64,000 nucleotides of DNA from Megasphaera_A sueciensis (GTDB lineage Bacteria; Bacillota; Negativicutes; Veillonellales; Megasphaeraceae). The stretch lies in the NCBI RefSeq assembly GCF_050219315.1, contig NZ_CP116939.1:1116001-1180000 (forward strand), read 5' to 3'. The position numbers and the translations under genes were made by a program. Every line of letters starts with the position of its first letter. Position 1 is the stretch's first letter. Below the pieces are notes generated by a model that saw nothing but the letters and a program-made list of their open reading frames with translations, had not been told where the DNA came from and did no database searches. This document shows positions 34,752-43,906 of the stretch, piece after piece.

Positions 34752-35546
34752 CTAAATGTACGGTGTCGTTGTAGACTTAGGTTCGCTGCCGAGTGCCCCC
34801 AACAGTTTTTTGCCTACCGCGATAGCTGCCTTGACCGCCTGCCGTACCGCACCGGAATCACCGCTGAAACATAAGATAACTTCGTTGGAATAGCTGGTGC
34901 CGCCATTGCACGGAGACGAATAGCCGACAACTTCGACATTCGCCGCTTTGACCGCCGTATCCGCCAACACGACACCGATGGCTGCCGGTCCGGCACAAGT
35001 CATGCCGAAGGCCTTGCCAAATTTGGCACCCATTGCTTTTTCCAAGCAATAACTGGCACGAGCGGAGTATTGGAATTCCAAATGTCCGGCTTCATTGCCG
35101 TATACATCGCCAAAATATTTCGGTAATACGGAAAGTGCCGTTTCTACCGCACGGCGAGCATCGGATACATCTTCCGCCCCGATGATGATCAAGGAGCCGT
35201 GTCCGGCACCACCTTTCGTATCACGCGGCATTTCAACAGAAATAATTTCTGTATTCGTTGCTTTGACCGCATCATCTACCGCCATGATCTGCGGACCTGC
35301 TCCCGTACGTCCGCCGATAATTCCGATCGAACGGAATTTTCCCAATTTCATCGAATCTTTGAGCATCGGATCTACGCTGGCAATAACCAATCCTATCGTA
35401 TCGCCTACCGATGTCCCTACAAACTCTGTTCTGCCTGTTGCGTGATTGATCCCGGAAGCATCCCCCTTACTGCTGCTTTGTTCGCCGGCAGTATTCAGTT
35501 CCGCCTTTACCTGGTTCATCACTTTTTCTAATAATTCCTGATCCAT
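34752..35546 (-). CDS. BMC-T tandem-domain shell protein (PduB-like)
   Basis: This 264-residue trimeric shell protein starts at MDQELLEKVM behind AAAGGAGGG; an earlier in-frame ATG lies inside the end of the activase gene. Two BMC domains (about 45-150 and 155-260) follow an N-terminal helix and a Ser/Gly linker. The second domain carries SSPCNGGTSYSNEVILCFSGDSGAVRQAV as in PduB/EutL-like trimers, which can have gated pores. The N-terminal helix of PduB is known to link cargo to the shell, and the helix here (QELLEKVMNQVKAEL) fits that job. Confidence 0.93.
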   Translation of the reverse strand: MDQELLEKVMNQVKAELNTAGEQSSSKGDASGINHATGRTEFVGTSVGDTIGLVIASVDPMLKDSMKLGKFRSIGIIGGRTGAGPQIMAVDDAVKATNTEIISVEMPRDTKGGAGHGSLIIIGAEDVSDARRAVETALSVLPKYFGDVYGNEAGHLEFQYSARASYCLEKAMGAKFGKAFGMTCAGPAAIGVVLADTAVKAANVEVVGYSSPCNGGTSYSNEVILCFSGDSGAVRQAVKAAIAVGKKLLGALGSEPKSTTTPYI

Positions 35547-35559
35547 GAATGTCCCTCCT

Positions 35560-36492
35560 TTAGGATTCATCGCCTATTCTACAAGGCACACCTGCTTGTT
35601 CCACAAGGGAACGATACTTTTCTAACGCTGCATTGTCCAGCGGTTTCGCACTCAGGCGATTCATTTTATATTCGCGTCCGAGCATGTTATATTTATTCTC
35701 ACCCAGCGAATGATACGGCAGCAGATTGACACATTGGACGTTAGGCAAGGTAGCAGCAAAACGGGCAATATCGCCAATTTCCTTTTCCGTATTATTCACA
35801 TGAGGAATCACCGGCACCCGTATCGTGATAGGTGAAAAAGCGGCAACGGCCTTGATATTTTCTAAGATCAGCCGATTGGAAACACCCGTAAATGTACGGT
35901 GCTTTTCTTCATCCATATGCTTGATATCGACCATGATATGATCAATATACGGAACGGCCCGCAGTATATCTTCTCGTTCGGCACAACATTCCGTTTCGAT
36001 TGCCGTATTCCAGCCCTGCGCTTTACATGCCTTAAGCAGTTCCACCGCAAAATCGATCTGCATCAGCGGATCACCGCCGGACAAGGTAACACCGCCGCCG
36101 GAACGCCGGAACAGAGACCGTTCTTTTTTCAGTTCACTGATCAAATTGCCAACGGTTATCCGACTGCCCTTCATGACCAGCGCCTGAGACGGGCACACGG
36201 CAGCACAATCCCCGCTGCCGATGCATTTGTCATAAGAAAAATGCCGCGTGCCGTCCTCGGTAAACATAACGGCCTGCTGCTTGCAAGCACTTTCACAACG
36301 TCTGCAATGCAGACATTCCGCTTCATTGTACATGACAACCGGTCTGCGTCGCTGCGATTCCGGATTGCTGCACCACCAGCAGGAAAGGGGGCAGCCCTTC
36401 AGGAATACGATTGTTCGGATCCCGGGACCATCATTCAGTGAGAATCGCTGGATATCAAAGATATCGCCCTCTGTATCATATTTAATTACCAT
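35560..36492 (-). CDS. Glycyl radical enzyme activase (radical SAM)
   Basis: This 310-residue enzyme installs the glycyl radical on the diol dehydratase. It has the radical-SAM cluster motif CPLSCWWC (Cys34, 38, 41), an insert with two ferredoxin-type clusters (CLHCRRCESAC and CIGSGDCAAVCP), and LSGGDPLMQ for SAM binding. The double-ferredoxin insert is typical of activases for diol dehydratase, CutC and similar enzymes, and is absent from PflA. It lies 38 bp after its target gene, with GGGAGG before the ATG. Confidence 0.94.
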   Translation of the reverse strand: MVIKYDTEGDIFDIQRFSLNDGPGIRTIVFLKGCPLSCWWCSNPESQRRRPVVMYNEAECLHCRRCESACKQQAVMFTEDGTRHFSYDKCIGSGDCAAVCPSQALVMKGSRITVGNLISELKKERSLFRRSGGGVTLSGGDPLMQIDFAVELLKACKAQGWNTAIETECCAEREDILRAVPYIDHIMVDIKHMDEEKHRTFTGVSNRLILENIKAVAAFSPITIRVPVIPHVNNTEKEIGDIARFAATLPNVQCVNLLPYHSLGENKYNMLGREYKMNRLSAKPLDNAALEKYRSLVEQAGVPCRIGDES

Positions 36493-36530
36493 TACTAACC
36501 TCCCTTCATCAAAAGATTTTTATATAAAAT

Positions 36531-39113
36531 TTAAAACCGCAATTCTGTTCTACTAATAATATTATCCTGTACTTCTTTAGCCAGGGAAATAAATTGTGCA
36601 CTATACCCGGCAACCCGGACAACCAGATCCTTATGATTTTCCGGATGCTGCTGTGCATCAAGCAATGTGGCTTTATCAATAATATTGAATTGTATGTGCA
36701 TACCCTTATTATCAAAATATGTACGACACATGGCTGCAAACCGTTTCAAACCTTCATCACCAGCTAAAGCTTCCGGTGCAAATTTTTGGTTATACAAAGT
36801 ACCATTGGAGAAAATTTCATGTCCTAACTTACATACTGACATTACTGCGGCTGTTGGACCATGTGTATCTGCTCCGGCACGAGGAGAAACTCCATCTGCC
36901 ACTGGGGTCCAAGCTAATCGTCCATCTGGCATAGCAGCCACATCTTTACCAAATAATACATTCGCCGATACTGGATAAGCCCCCGCTTGGAATTGACCAC
37001 CACGAGGATTTCTATATTTTTCTACTTCACGGGCATAAATCTGGCCCACTTCACGAGCAATAGAATCAACAACATCATCATCATTACCGAACCATGTAGT
37101 ATTTTCCATAATACGTTTAATATGCTGATATTGCGTTGCATCATTAGAATTAATTGGTGTTTGGCAAGTAGATGTTCCTTTTTCTAAATCCTTTTGAAGT
37201 TGATTGATATCAATATTACCATTAGCGCTCAAAATACGTTTAACCGCTTCATAAATTTGCTGTTCATCAGTTCCTGGAACAGCTGTATACGAATTAACAG
37301 AGCCTGTCCCATAAAATTGTTCATTTTTGCCGGATGCATCTGAATATCCAAAGTTATGATTCATGGCTTCCCGTAATTGACTCATCGTAACATCTTTATT
37401 TTCAAATACATGTTTTTCAATAGCCATTAATGAGTCTCCATTATCAGCAATACCAAAGGCTTGTGGCCCCGTAAAGTTATACCGTGCCCCACCTTCTTGA
37501 ACACTTTTGCCATTTACTAGGCAGTCATCAATAAGAGCTGATTCAAAAGGTAATGGTGCTCGTTCCATATGAGCATAATCAACACAATTATCAGCTTCAG
37601 CCACTAAACGAACAAAATATTCCATCTGTTTTTTATAGGCTACCATTAGATCCCCTAAATTTTTAAAATCTTCCATTTCTCCTGTCTTTGGTCCTAACTG
37701 CTTTTTACCACAGCGACCATTATGGAGAGTCAATTCTAAAATTTTAGCAATATTGAAAAAAGCAGCATCATGCCAGCCATCGGTGCGATGGCTAGCTTGT
37801 GGTTCTACACAACCCACAAGACCATAGTCACGAGCATCCCGCAAAGATACACCGCGATTTTCCAGCGCCGGGATAATTACTTCATCATTGTACATAGCTG
37901 GATATCCATGACCTAAGCGGACAACTTCACAAGCCCTATAAAGAAATTCATCAGGTGTTTTATTCCAATACCGAATAGAAAAGGATGGAGATGGCATAGC
38001 CACATGAGCCGCTGCATCAAACATCATATAAGAAAGTGCATTTGTAGCATCCAATCCTTCAGAGGTTTGTCCACCACATTGAATATTTTGGAAACACATA
38101 TATCCAGCAAAAGCTTGATACGAAATATCATCCCTTGTTTTATTTAATTCATTAAACTTGACCCATAAATCATCCAATATTTCCTGAGCAAAATCTTTGT
38201 TGATATTTTTATCGGCAACTAAGAACGGATACATATATTGATCAAAACGTCCCGGGGATACAGAATGTCCATTGGATTCAAGTTGTAAAATTAGTTGGGT
38301 AAACCAAAATCCTTGGACAGCTTCCCACCATGTTGATGCATTATATTCTGGTACATGACGACAATTAGCAGCCATTTGCTTGAGTTCAGATTTACGTGTC
38401 GGATTCATTTCCTGCTCAGCCTTTTTATCACACAAATCAGCATATCTATGAGCAAAAGTAATAGCTGCTCTATATACAATACATACTGCATCATAGAATT
38501 GTGATTTTTTTAAATCATCTGGATTTGTAATATCAAGAGTTGCTTTTTTAGCTTCTGCTTCTTGAATAATTCCTGCGTATCCTAAATTCAACACCTTACC
38601 ATAATCAACTACCATATGACCAATACCATTAAAGTAATAATTACCAACGCTGAAAATACCATTTTCTTGCGCATCCAAACATGGCTGTGACATGTAAGAT
38701 GTTGCCAGTGCATGCGTTGTTTTACCAGGCCAGTATTGAAAAGCATTGTGCAACCGTTTCTTCGTTTCTTCAGGTATAACAAACGGATCTGCCATACGAG
38801 TTCCCATCGTATCAAATTCTTTTTCTACCCATTTAAAAGAAAACTCAGGAAAAATTTGGCAACTACGATTATTTACAGTCATGCTACCAACAAGCAAATC
38901 ATTATCACGAATGACAACAGGCAATTCAGTTAAAATTTTTTCTACCGCTTTAGCCCGGCGAATAATAATCGGCATCCTTTCTGTTTCTTTATACGAAGCC
39001 GTTATTAATTCCGCGCGATCTGCTTCTACAATGGGTGTTGCATCGTAAATTGCACTCCGTAATGCCTTGATCCGATCAGTCGGTTGGGAAAACCCTTTTT
39101 CTAACATATCCAT
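36531..39113 (-). CDS. Glycyl radical diol dehydratase (B12-independent)
   Basis: This 860-residue enzyme removes water from a vicinal diol. Thiyl Cys435 and Glu437 lie in GCVEPQ, and Gly836 in RVAGYSAQF carries the radical. His166, His283, Ser284 and Asp449 (GWHDAAFFN) match the substrate-binding residues of Clostridium butyricum glycerol dehydratase (His164, His281, Ser282, Asp447, Cys433, Glu435) with a constant offset of two. That argues for 1,2-propanediol or glycerol and against choline (CutC) or isethionate. It is the first gene of the microcompartment operon. Its codon usage is visibly more AT-rich than that of the shell genes. Confidence 0.93.
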   Translation of the reverse strand: MDMLEKGFSQPTDRIKALRSAIYDATPIVEADRAELITASYKETERMPIIIRRAKAVEKILTELPVVIRDNDLLVGSMTVNNRSCQIFPEFSFKWVEKEFDTMGTRMADPFVIPEETKKRLHNAFQYWPGKTTHALATSYMSQPCLDAQENGIFSVGNYYFNGIGHMVVDYGKVLNLGYAGIIQEAEAKKATLDITNPDDLKKSQFYDAVCIVYRAAITFAHRYADLCDKKAEQEMNPTRKSELKQMAANCRHVPEYNASTWWEAVQGFWFTQLILQLESNGHSVSPGRFDQYMYPFLVADKNINKDFAQEILDDLWVKFNELNKTRDDISYQAFAGYMCFQNIQCGGQTSEGLDATNALSYMMFDAAAHVAMPSPSFSIRYWNKTPDEFLYRACEVVRLGHGYPAMYNDEVIIPALENRGVSLRDARDYGLVGCVEPQASHRTDGWHDAAFFNIAKILELTLHNGRCGKKQLGPKTGEMEDFKNLGDLMVAYKKQMEYFVRLVAEADNCVDYAHMERAPLPFESALIDDCLVNGKSVQEGGARYNFTGPQAFGIADNGDSLMAIEKHVFENKDVTMSQLREAMNHNFGYSDASGKNEQFYGTGSVNSYTAVPGTDEQQIYEAVKRILSANGNIDINQLQKDLEKGTSTCQTPINSNDATQYQHIKRIMENTTWFGNDDDVVDSIAREVGQIYAREVEKYRNPRGGQFQAGAYPVSANVLFGKDVAAMPDGRLAWTPVADGVSPRAGADTHGPTAAVMSVCKLGHEIFSNGTLYNQKFAPEALAGDEGLKRFAAMCRTYFDNKGMHIQFNIIDKATLLDAQQHPENHKDLVVRVAGYSAQFISLAKEVQDNIISRTELRF

Positions 39114-39201
39114 AACAATACCTCCTTAGTATTTTACTGCTAACGTATGACATCAAATCGCGATGTATCTAGGCCTATGCGATAATCTCAACCTGATGTT
39201 T

Positions 39202-39240
39202 CGAATAGATTATAGCATGATCTAATACAACAAAATTATG
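39202..39240 (-). promoter_or_regulatory. Promoter of the microcompartment operon
   Basis: On the minus strand an extended -10 TGCTATAAT (core 39214-39209) has a weak -35 region (TTTTG-rich) about 16 bp upstream. It leaves a leader of about 90 nt before the diol dehydratase ATG, which follows AAGGAGG. No adjacent regulator gene is seen. Confidence 0.55.
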
Positions 39241-39340
39241 CGCCTATTTCGGAAATAACACTTTTTTGATAGTCTCTCTTTCCCACGGAAAAACAGTCGT
39301 CTGTTTCGCCTGAAAATGACCGCCGCCGGCAGCATAAAAA

Positions 39341-39374
39341 CAAAAAAACACCACCAATACCACGATTGATGGTG
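39341..39374 (-). terminator. Terminator after the metK fragment
   Basis: CACCACCAAT (39349-39358) pairs with ATTGATGGTG (39365-39374), with T-run on the minus strand. It insulates the microcompartment promoter from upstream. Confidence 0.75.
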
Positions 39375-39389
39375 CTCTGTTATCACTAT

Positions 39390-39545
39390 TTACGTTCCGG
39401 CTAACCGCCGCAATTCGTCCTTCTTATCCGTGCGTTCCCATAAAAAGCCTTCCTCTTCCCTGCCAAAGTGCCCATATACCGCCGTCTTTCTGAATTGCGG
39501 CCTGCGCAGTGCGAGCGTGCGGATCATATCGGCGACGGTAAAGGA
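39390..39545 (-). pseudogene. S-adenosylmethionine synthetase, C-terminal fragment
   Basis: A minus-strand frame ending at 39390 reads TVADMIRTLALRRPQFRKTA, then VYGHFGREEEGFLWERTDKK and DELRRLAGT. This is the C-terminal end of MetK (family: LRRPIYRQTAAYGHFGR...WEKTD). Only about 50 codons remain; upstream it is fused in another frame to a PTS IIC fragment. It retains its terminator. It is a relic left by a deletion or recombination. Confidence 0.8.
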
Positions 39546-39555
39546 AAAAACCTGC

Positions 39556-39846
39556 CGGACAACTCGTATGGATTAGTTTCAAAGCGGTATACACATACGT
39601 AAAAGATGCATCTTTTAAAACCGTTTGATACGCAGGAATAGGCAAAAAAAGAAACAGCAAAACAAACGAATCAATAACAACGATCGGAATGATCAACAGA
39701 TAGCCATCCTGAATAGCTCGTAACGTCCGATTTTTGGAAACTCGCATGGCTAAATTAAAAATACAGTTCTTATACTCATTCACCCTGATCCCCCGCAAAA
39801 AATGTGACGTGTAGTTCTCGTATACAGTATAACAACTTTTCCTCAA
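39556..39846 (-). pseudogene. PTS EIIC-type membrane protein, N-terminal fragment
   Basis: The frame contains LAMRVSKNRTLRAIQDGYLL, then IIPIVVIDSFVLLFLFLPIP and AYQTVL, the opening of a cellobiose-type EIIC domain. The LPIPAYQ element is seen in EIIC/EAL hybrid proteins of related bacteria (from memory). After about 95 residues the sequence runs into the metK relic out of frame, so the gene is truncated. Confidence 0.6.
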
Positions 39847-39974
39847 TTTTTAAATCATTAACTAGTGAAAATTATACTTTGTTACGTATTTTTCTTTTTT
39901 GACAGACAAAATTGGATTGGCAACACTTTTCCGGACAATTTTTCAGAGGAGTGATTGCTTAGTGTTATTTTTTG

Positions 39975-40250
39975 CTAGTTGATAATGTATCCTTTATACG
40001 GAGAAACAAATTGACCGAATGATACTCTTTCAAATACACGTAACAGTTCATTTAAACTTTCTCTAATTTCTATACATCGTATATATTCTTTTCGATATAT
40101 GGACTCTTTCATATACACTTTCTGAATATGAGAAAAACATTCAATATAAACGATATTATCTAAATCGATTACTTTTATGCCTCCACCAATAAGTTTAAAA
40201 ATTCTTTTTATAGTGTATAATCGATTATAGTAGAACATAATTTGCCTCAT
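39975..40250 (-). pseudogene. LytTR DNA-binding domain fragment
   Basis: This 91-codon frame contains IKVIDLDNIVYIECFSHIQK and RESLNELLRVF ending in FVSPYKGYIIN, the pattern of a LytTR DNA-binding domain (response regulators of the AgrA/LytR type). The receiver half is missing. A start with a good binding site is not evident. It may be a stand-alone LytTR protein, but a truncated regulator fits the surrounding debris better. Confidence 0.55.
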
Positions 40251-40648
40251 TTATACAAATTTTTATAAGTGTTTCTGCTTGTGTCGGTAATTGTGTCATT
40301 TTAAATGACGGTCCCCCCCACCAAACGAAAAGCAGCGTTCAAAATGCCAGACCGTATGGCAAATACTTTTTTAATAAATACAGAAAATTTGACTTTTTTC
40401 ATGATCTGCTTTGAAATTGCATGAAGTAACACGATACCGGGAGAACATGGAAAAGCTTTTGATTCTGAAAGCCGGATCCTGTTCTTTCGGCAAAAATGCT
40501 AAAAACTTAACACAGACCTAATACCACAGATAACACAAGCCCTAAAAAGGCAATTAATGGAGTTTTACAACACATACGCAGGGGAAAAATAATAAGCCGA
40601 CATATTACTGCCGGCCTTTTTGATGCGGATTATCATTTGATGGATATT
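40251..40648. other. Gene-free stretch
   Basis: AT-rich sequence with no supported gene. A weak GCCG/CGGC hairpin followed by T-run (40596-40620) on the plus strand might end a transcript. It lies among truncated genes and is probably decayed sequence. Confidence 0.4.
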
Positions 40649-40930
40649 CTATTTGATGTTTCCCACATAAAGAGTTTTGCCCAACGGTGCCAATACTTTA
40701 AGTACCGTATTCAAATTAGGTGATGTACTGCCTTTTTCCATTCTCGCAATGATCGGCTGTTTTACGCCACTTAATCTTTCTAACTCCTTTTGGCTGATTC
40801 CCTTTTGCCGCCGTGCCTGTATAAGTTCCCCAATCAATGCCACTCGGAGATCACTTGCGGCGTTTTCTTCCGGGGTAAAAAGTTCTTTTCTTGCATCTTC
40901 CCAACTATGACCGATCGCACTATTTTTCAT
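40649..40930 (-). CDS. XRE-family antitoxin (HigA-like)
   Basis: This 93-residue protein has an N-terminal extension and a Cro/CI helix-turn-helix: ARRQKGISQKELERLSGVKQ then PIIARMEKGSTSPNL. Its start overlaps the end of the toxin gene by 11 bp, the toxin-first order typical of higBA. It should neutralise the toxin and repress the operon. Confidence 0.88.
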   Translation of the reverse strand: MKNSAIGHSWEDARKELFTPEENAASDLRVALIGELIQARRQKGISQKELERLSGVKQPIIARMEKGSTSPNLNTVLKVLAPLGKTLYVGNIK

Positions 40931-41285
40931 AGGTAACCCCCCTTTCTATTAAATCATTCAATTCTCGTTTGGCTTTATCTATTTCTTTCCGTGGTGTTTT
41001 CTGGGACTTTTTCATAAAATGATGCAGCAATACAAAACTGCCATTTTGCCACCCTACAAACAGTATCCTGTTCCGTATGGGCCGGAGTTCCCATATGTCC
41101 CCGTCTAAATGCTTAACGTAGTTTTCACTTAATTGTGTACCGTAAACGCTTAAAGCCTGTATATAATCGTTTATTTTGTTAAGTTTGATGCGGCTGTCTT
41201 TGTCTTTCCGATCTGCTAATTCATACATATACTCTAAGACTGGTTCATTGCCGCTTTTATCCTTGTAAAAGAATATCTTATGCAA
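40920..41285 (-). CDS. RelE-superfamily toxin (HigB / Gp49-like)
   Basis: This 121-residue protein starts at a TTG (MHKIFFYKDKSG) behind AAAGGGGG. It is of the phage Gp49-like HigB group: ELADRKDKDSRIKLNKINDY, HLDGDIWELRPIRNRILFVGW and FVLLHHFMKKSQKTPRKEI. The last is the basic C-terminal active-site region of these mRNA interferases. It is followed by the overlapping antitoxin gene and preceded by a near-consensus promoter with a palindrome. Confidence 0.88.
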   Translation of the reverse strand: MHKIFFYKDKSGNEPVLEYMYELADRKDKDSRIKLNKINDYIQALSVYGTQLSENYVKHLDGDIWELRPIRNRILFVGWQNGSFVLLHHFMKKSQKTPRKEIDKAKRELNDLIERGVTYEK

Positions 41286-41310
41286 GTATTTACCCCCTTT
41301 TCCTATCACA

Positions 41311-41355
41311 AGTATACTTTAAAGTTATCATGATGTCAATAACTCAAAAGTTATT
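41311..41355 (-). promoter_or_regulatory. Promoter and operator of the HigBA operon
   Basis: On the minus strand TTGACA (41339-41334) and TATACT (41316-41311) are spaced 17 bp. The palindrome AATAACT-CAAA-AGTTATT (41338-41355) touches the -35 box and is the likely HigA site. Confidence 0.7.
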
Positions 41356-41524
41356 AACCATGCCATACGTATTATTGATAAAAGTTGACATTCCACAATA
41401 TAAAAGAGAACCGCCTACACATTGGCAGGCGGTAAAGGTGAGATGATTTCATTGTAATTTTAGTGGGCAGAAAGTGGGCAAACTTCCTTCAATTTGACGA
41501 GTTTTGACAAATTCGCAGCATGAG

Positions 41525-41796
41525 CGAAAAATCCCGACGAAAAATTGGACTTTGCCGTCGGCTATGGCAACTATAAAAATACCAACGCTGTAGCTATCGG
41601 CATGTTTTACCGCCCCAGTGAAAACACCATGGTAAGTACCGGTCTATCCATGGGCGGCGGAGAGAACATGGTAAACACCGGGATGACCTTTAAGATAGGC
41701 CAAGGCGGAAATACCACAGCAAAACTCTCTCGAGCAACCCTGGAAAAGAAACTAGGCAACGTCATAATAAAAACACGATCGCATAACGGCAGATGA
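41525..41796 (+). pseudogene. Trimeric autotransporter (YadA-type) C-terminal anchor fragment
   Basis: The frame NPDEKLDFAVGYGNYKNTNA followed by VAIGMFYRPSENTMVSTGLS and NMVNTGMTFKIG is the last strand set of a YadA-like membrane anchor. Upstream the frame is closed by a TGA near 41521 and no stalk or passenger remains. It is the 3' stump of an adhesin gene cut off by the debris to its left, and still has its terminator. It supports an outer membrane in this organism. Confidence 0.8.
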
Positions 41797-41828
41797 CCAG
41801 CGCCCTGTACTGGTCATCTGCCGTTATG
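41782..41828. terminator. Bidirectional terminator
   Basis: CATAACGGCAGATGACCAG (41782-41800) pairs perfectly with the mirror sequence at 41810-41828. It serves the adhesin stump and the convergent hydrolase gene. Confidence 0.85.
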
Positions 41829-41860
41829 TAATATATCCATGTTTTGTTTCCATCAATCGT

Positions 41861-42403
41861 TTATTGCTGCTGCATGAACTTATCTATTCCCATTACCGTC
41901 GCAAAGGTCCCCTGCAACGATGCCATGATACTGGCATGGACGGTTTTCGCATCAATCGTTTCGCCTTTCCATACCAAGTCCTTCGTGGTGCAGGCATCGT
42001 CTATTACGGTGACCTTGTAGTCATAGTTTTGTGCTGCCCGCACGGTCGTATCAATGCACATATGGGTCATCATGCCTGCAATTACCAGCGTATTTGCGTG
42101 GAGTGCATCTAATGCGTCCTTCAGTCCCGTTTGCAAGAAGGCACTGGGATAGTCTTTTTCTATGATGGTTTCCCCTGCTTGCGGCAGGACCGCTTCATTA
42201 AATTCCAGCAGATAGCGTCCTTCCGCCTGGTCCCCAACAGGAAACCGATGCATGACGTGAATGACCGGTTTCTGTTCCTCTCTGAATTTTTTTAATAGAA
42301 TAGCCGCCTTTTCTGCTGCTTTTTCAGGTTCATGTAATTGATACGCGCCTTCGGAAAAATACATGTTCTGAATATCAATCAAAATCAATACGTCATGGTT
42401 CAT
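41861..42403 (-). CDS. Isochorismatase-like cysteine hydrolase
   Basis: This 180-residue protein has the family triad: Asp9 in LILIDIQNMY, a Lys in IIEKDYPSAF and a Cys in GMMTHMCIDTTVRAA. The cis-peptide stretch before the catalytic Cys (VIAGMMTHMC) is normal. Members hydrolyse nicotinamide, isochorismate, oxamate and similar amides; the substrate here is unknown. It stands alone on the minus strand. Confidence 0.85.
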   Translation of the reverse strand: MNHDVLILIDIQNMYFSEGAYQLHEPEKAAEKAAILLKKFREEQKPVIHVMHRFPVGDQAEGRYLLEFNEAVLPQAGETIIEKDYPSAFLQTGLKDALDALHANTLVIAGMMTHMCIDTTVRAAQNYDYKVTVIDDACTTKDLVWKGETIDAKTVHASIMASLQGTFATVMGIDKFMQQQ

Positions 42404-42494
42404 GTGGACACGCTCCTATCCCCTATGGAAATTTTCCCTATACCCCCAGATCTATCGTCTGCCTAGTTCAACGGACCTTCCTCGCTGCCAGTTT

Positions 42495-43547
42495 TTAAAC
42501 GAACGGACAGGCGATGCCTTCTATGTTGCGGCATTGGTTGCAGGAAATACAAGCCGCTTTATCTTGTCCCTGTGCCAATCGGCGGACCAGATCCGGTTCC
42601 CGTACAAAAGGCCGGCTCATGGAGACCATGTCTGCCGTCCGGCTTTCCAAAACCTGTTCCATTACAGACCGGGAACGCAGGCCGCCTACCAGAATCACCG
42701 GGATATGGACCGCATCCTTGATCATTTTCGCATTTTCCGCAAAATATCCTTCTTTTTCTTCCGTTGTGATTCCGAGCCAAGACAAGGAATTTTCAGGCTC
42801 CGATGTGACACCGCCGCTTACCTCGATGGCACATATGCCGAGCTGTTCCAACCGGACAGCAATTTCCACGACATCCTGAATAGGAATGGCCGCCGTACCC
42901 AAAAAGCCACCCGAAGAATTCAGCTTGACCATAATCGGGAAGTCCTCTCCTACCCACTGCCGGGATTGATGGACTATTTCGGTAACGATGCGCAAGCGAT
43001 TTTCCACCGAGCCTCCCCACTGATCGGTCCGAAGGTTCGACTGCGGAGACAAGAACCGAGATAATAAATACCCATGAGCTAAATGCAGCTGTACCCCATC
43101 ACACCCAGCCAGCTGAGCCCGACGGACAGCCTGCGCATAGCAGCGGATGATTTCCTGTATCTCCGCCTCGGTCAGCGCATTGGTTTCTGCCGGCGCAACC
43201 CCCTGGGTCGTTTCCAGCGTCGTCTGCACACCGGCATGAGAAACCTGGAGGACGATCTTTGCTCCATAGGCATGAACGATTGTCGCCAATGCATCATACC
43301 CTTCTATGAAAGAATCATCATACACGGCATTTTGTTTCGGAGACGCTTTTCCTCTCGGATATGATACATACGAATGGGCCGTCACAATAAGTCCGACATC
43401 ATTTTTTGCCAATTCTTTATAAAGCGCATACGAACGATCTGTTAAATACCCGTTTTCATCACCCAGCCAATCCTGCGTAGCCGACCGCACAAATCTGTTT
43501 TTGACGGTCATAGAACCGATGGATATAGGAGAAAATAAAATGCTCAT
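42495..43547 (-). CDS. Old yellow enzyme-family NADH:flavin oxidoreductase
   Basis: This 350-residue enzyme is a single FMN TIM barrel: FSPISIGSMTVKNRFVRSAT at the N-terminus, an active-site segment VQLHLAHGYLLSRFLSP, GGSVENRLR, and the phosphate site VGGLRS. The C-terminus has a cysteine cluster CISCNQCRNIEGIAC like the Fe-S motif of 2,4-dienoyl-CoA reductase, but the protein stops there and lacks the second flavin domain. Likely an enoate reductase. GAAGGG precedes the ATG. Confidence 0.88.
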   Translation of the reverse strand: MSILFSPISIGSMTVKNRFVRSATQDWLGDENGYLTDRSYALYKELAKNDVGLIVTAHSYVSYPRGKASPKQNAVYDDSFIEGYDALATIVHAYGAKIVLQVSHAGVQTTLETTQGVAPAETNALTEAEIQEIIRCYAQAVRRAQLAGCDGVQLHLAHGYLLSRFLSPQSNLRTDQWGGSVENRLRIVTEIVHQSRQWVGEDFPIMVKLNSSGGFLGTAAIPIQDVVEIAVRLEQLGICAIEVSGGVTSEPENSLSWLGITTEEKEGYFAENAKMIKDAVHIPVILVGGLRSRSVMEQVLESRTADMVSMSRPFVREPDLVRRLAQGQDKAACISCNQCRNIEGIACPFV

Positions 43548-43835
43548 AGGATTCCCTTCTTTCTGTTCAACAAAAGATTTTTCAGTTCAAGATCATAGTT
43601 TTATTGTATCGGTAATACCCTCCGATAGATGTATTGTACCAAACTCCCCTCCGTGATTGCAACCGTAGTACAATCTCTCCCCCTAACAAATAGTAGTTTC
43701 CTCCCTTCACGTAGTATTTTTTTTTCTCCCAACCCCAAAAAACGAATACGTTTTTTACCAAAAATCCCCTTTACTTGGATATCTGGCTATACGCGAATGG
43801 TAACGTACCATTTTAAACCGCTGATTATATAATAT

Positions 43836-43874
43836 GAAAACTGCTGAATGAAATTGGCGAAAACTGCTGAATGA
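43836..43874 (+). repeat. Two 16-bp direct repeats, 23-bp period
   Basis: GAAAACTGCTGAATGA occurs at 43836-43851 and 43859-43874, just before the broken DUF4143 gene. It may be a regulatory site or slippage product. The remaining sequence of 43548-43906 shows nothing else. Confidence 0.6.
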
Positions 43875-43906
43875 GATAAAATAAACATAAAACAGGAGTC
43901 GAAAGG

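Noticed and set aside
36531..39113. Choline TMA-lyase (CutC) or isethionate lyase as identity of the glycyl radical enzyme
   Set aside because: The active-site His, His-Ser and Asp match glycerol/propanediol dehydratase at a constant offset. The flanking PduL, PduP-like and PduQ-like genes alone would not discriminate.
28318..39113. Classical B12-dependent Pdu operon
   Set aside because: No PduCDE, PduGH or cobalamin genes are present. The dehydratase is a glycyl radical enzyme with its radical SAM activase.
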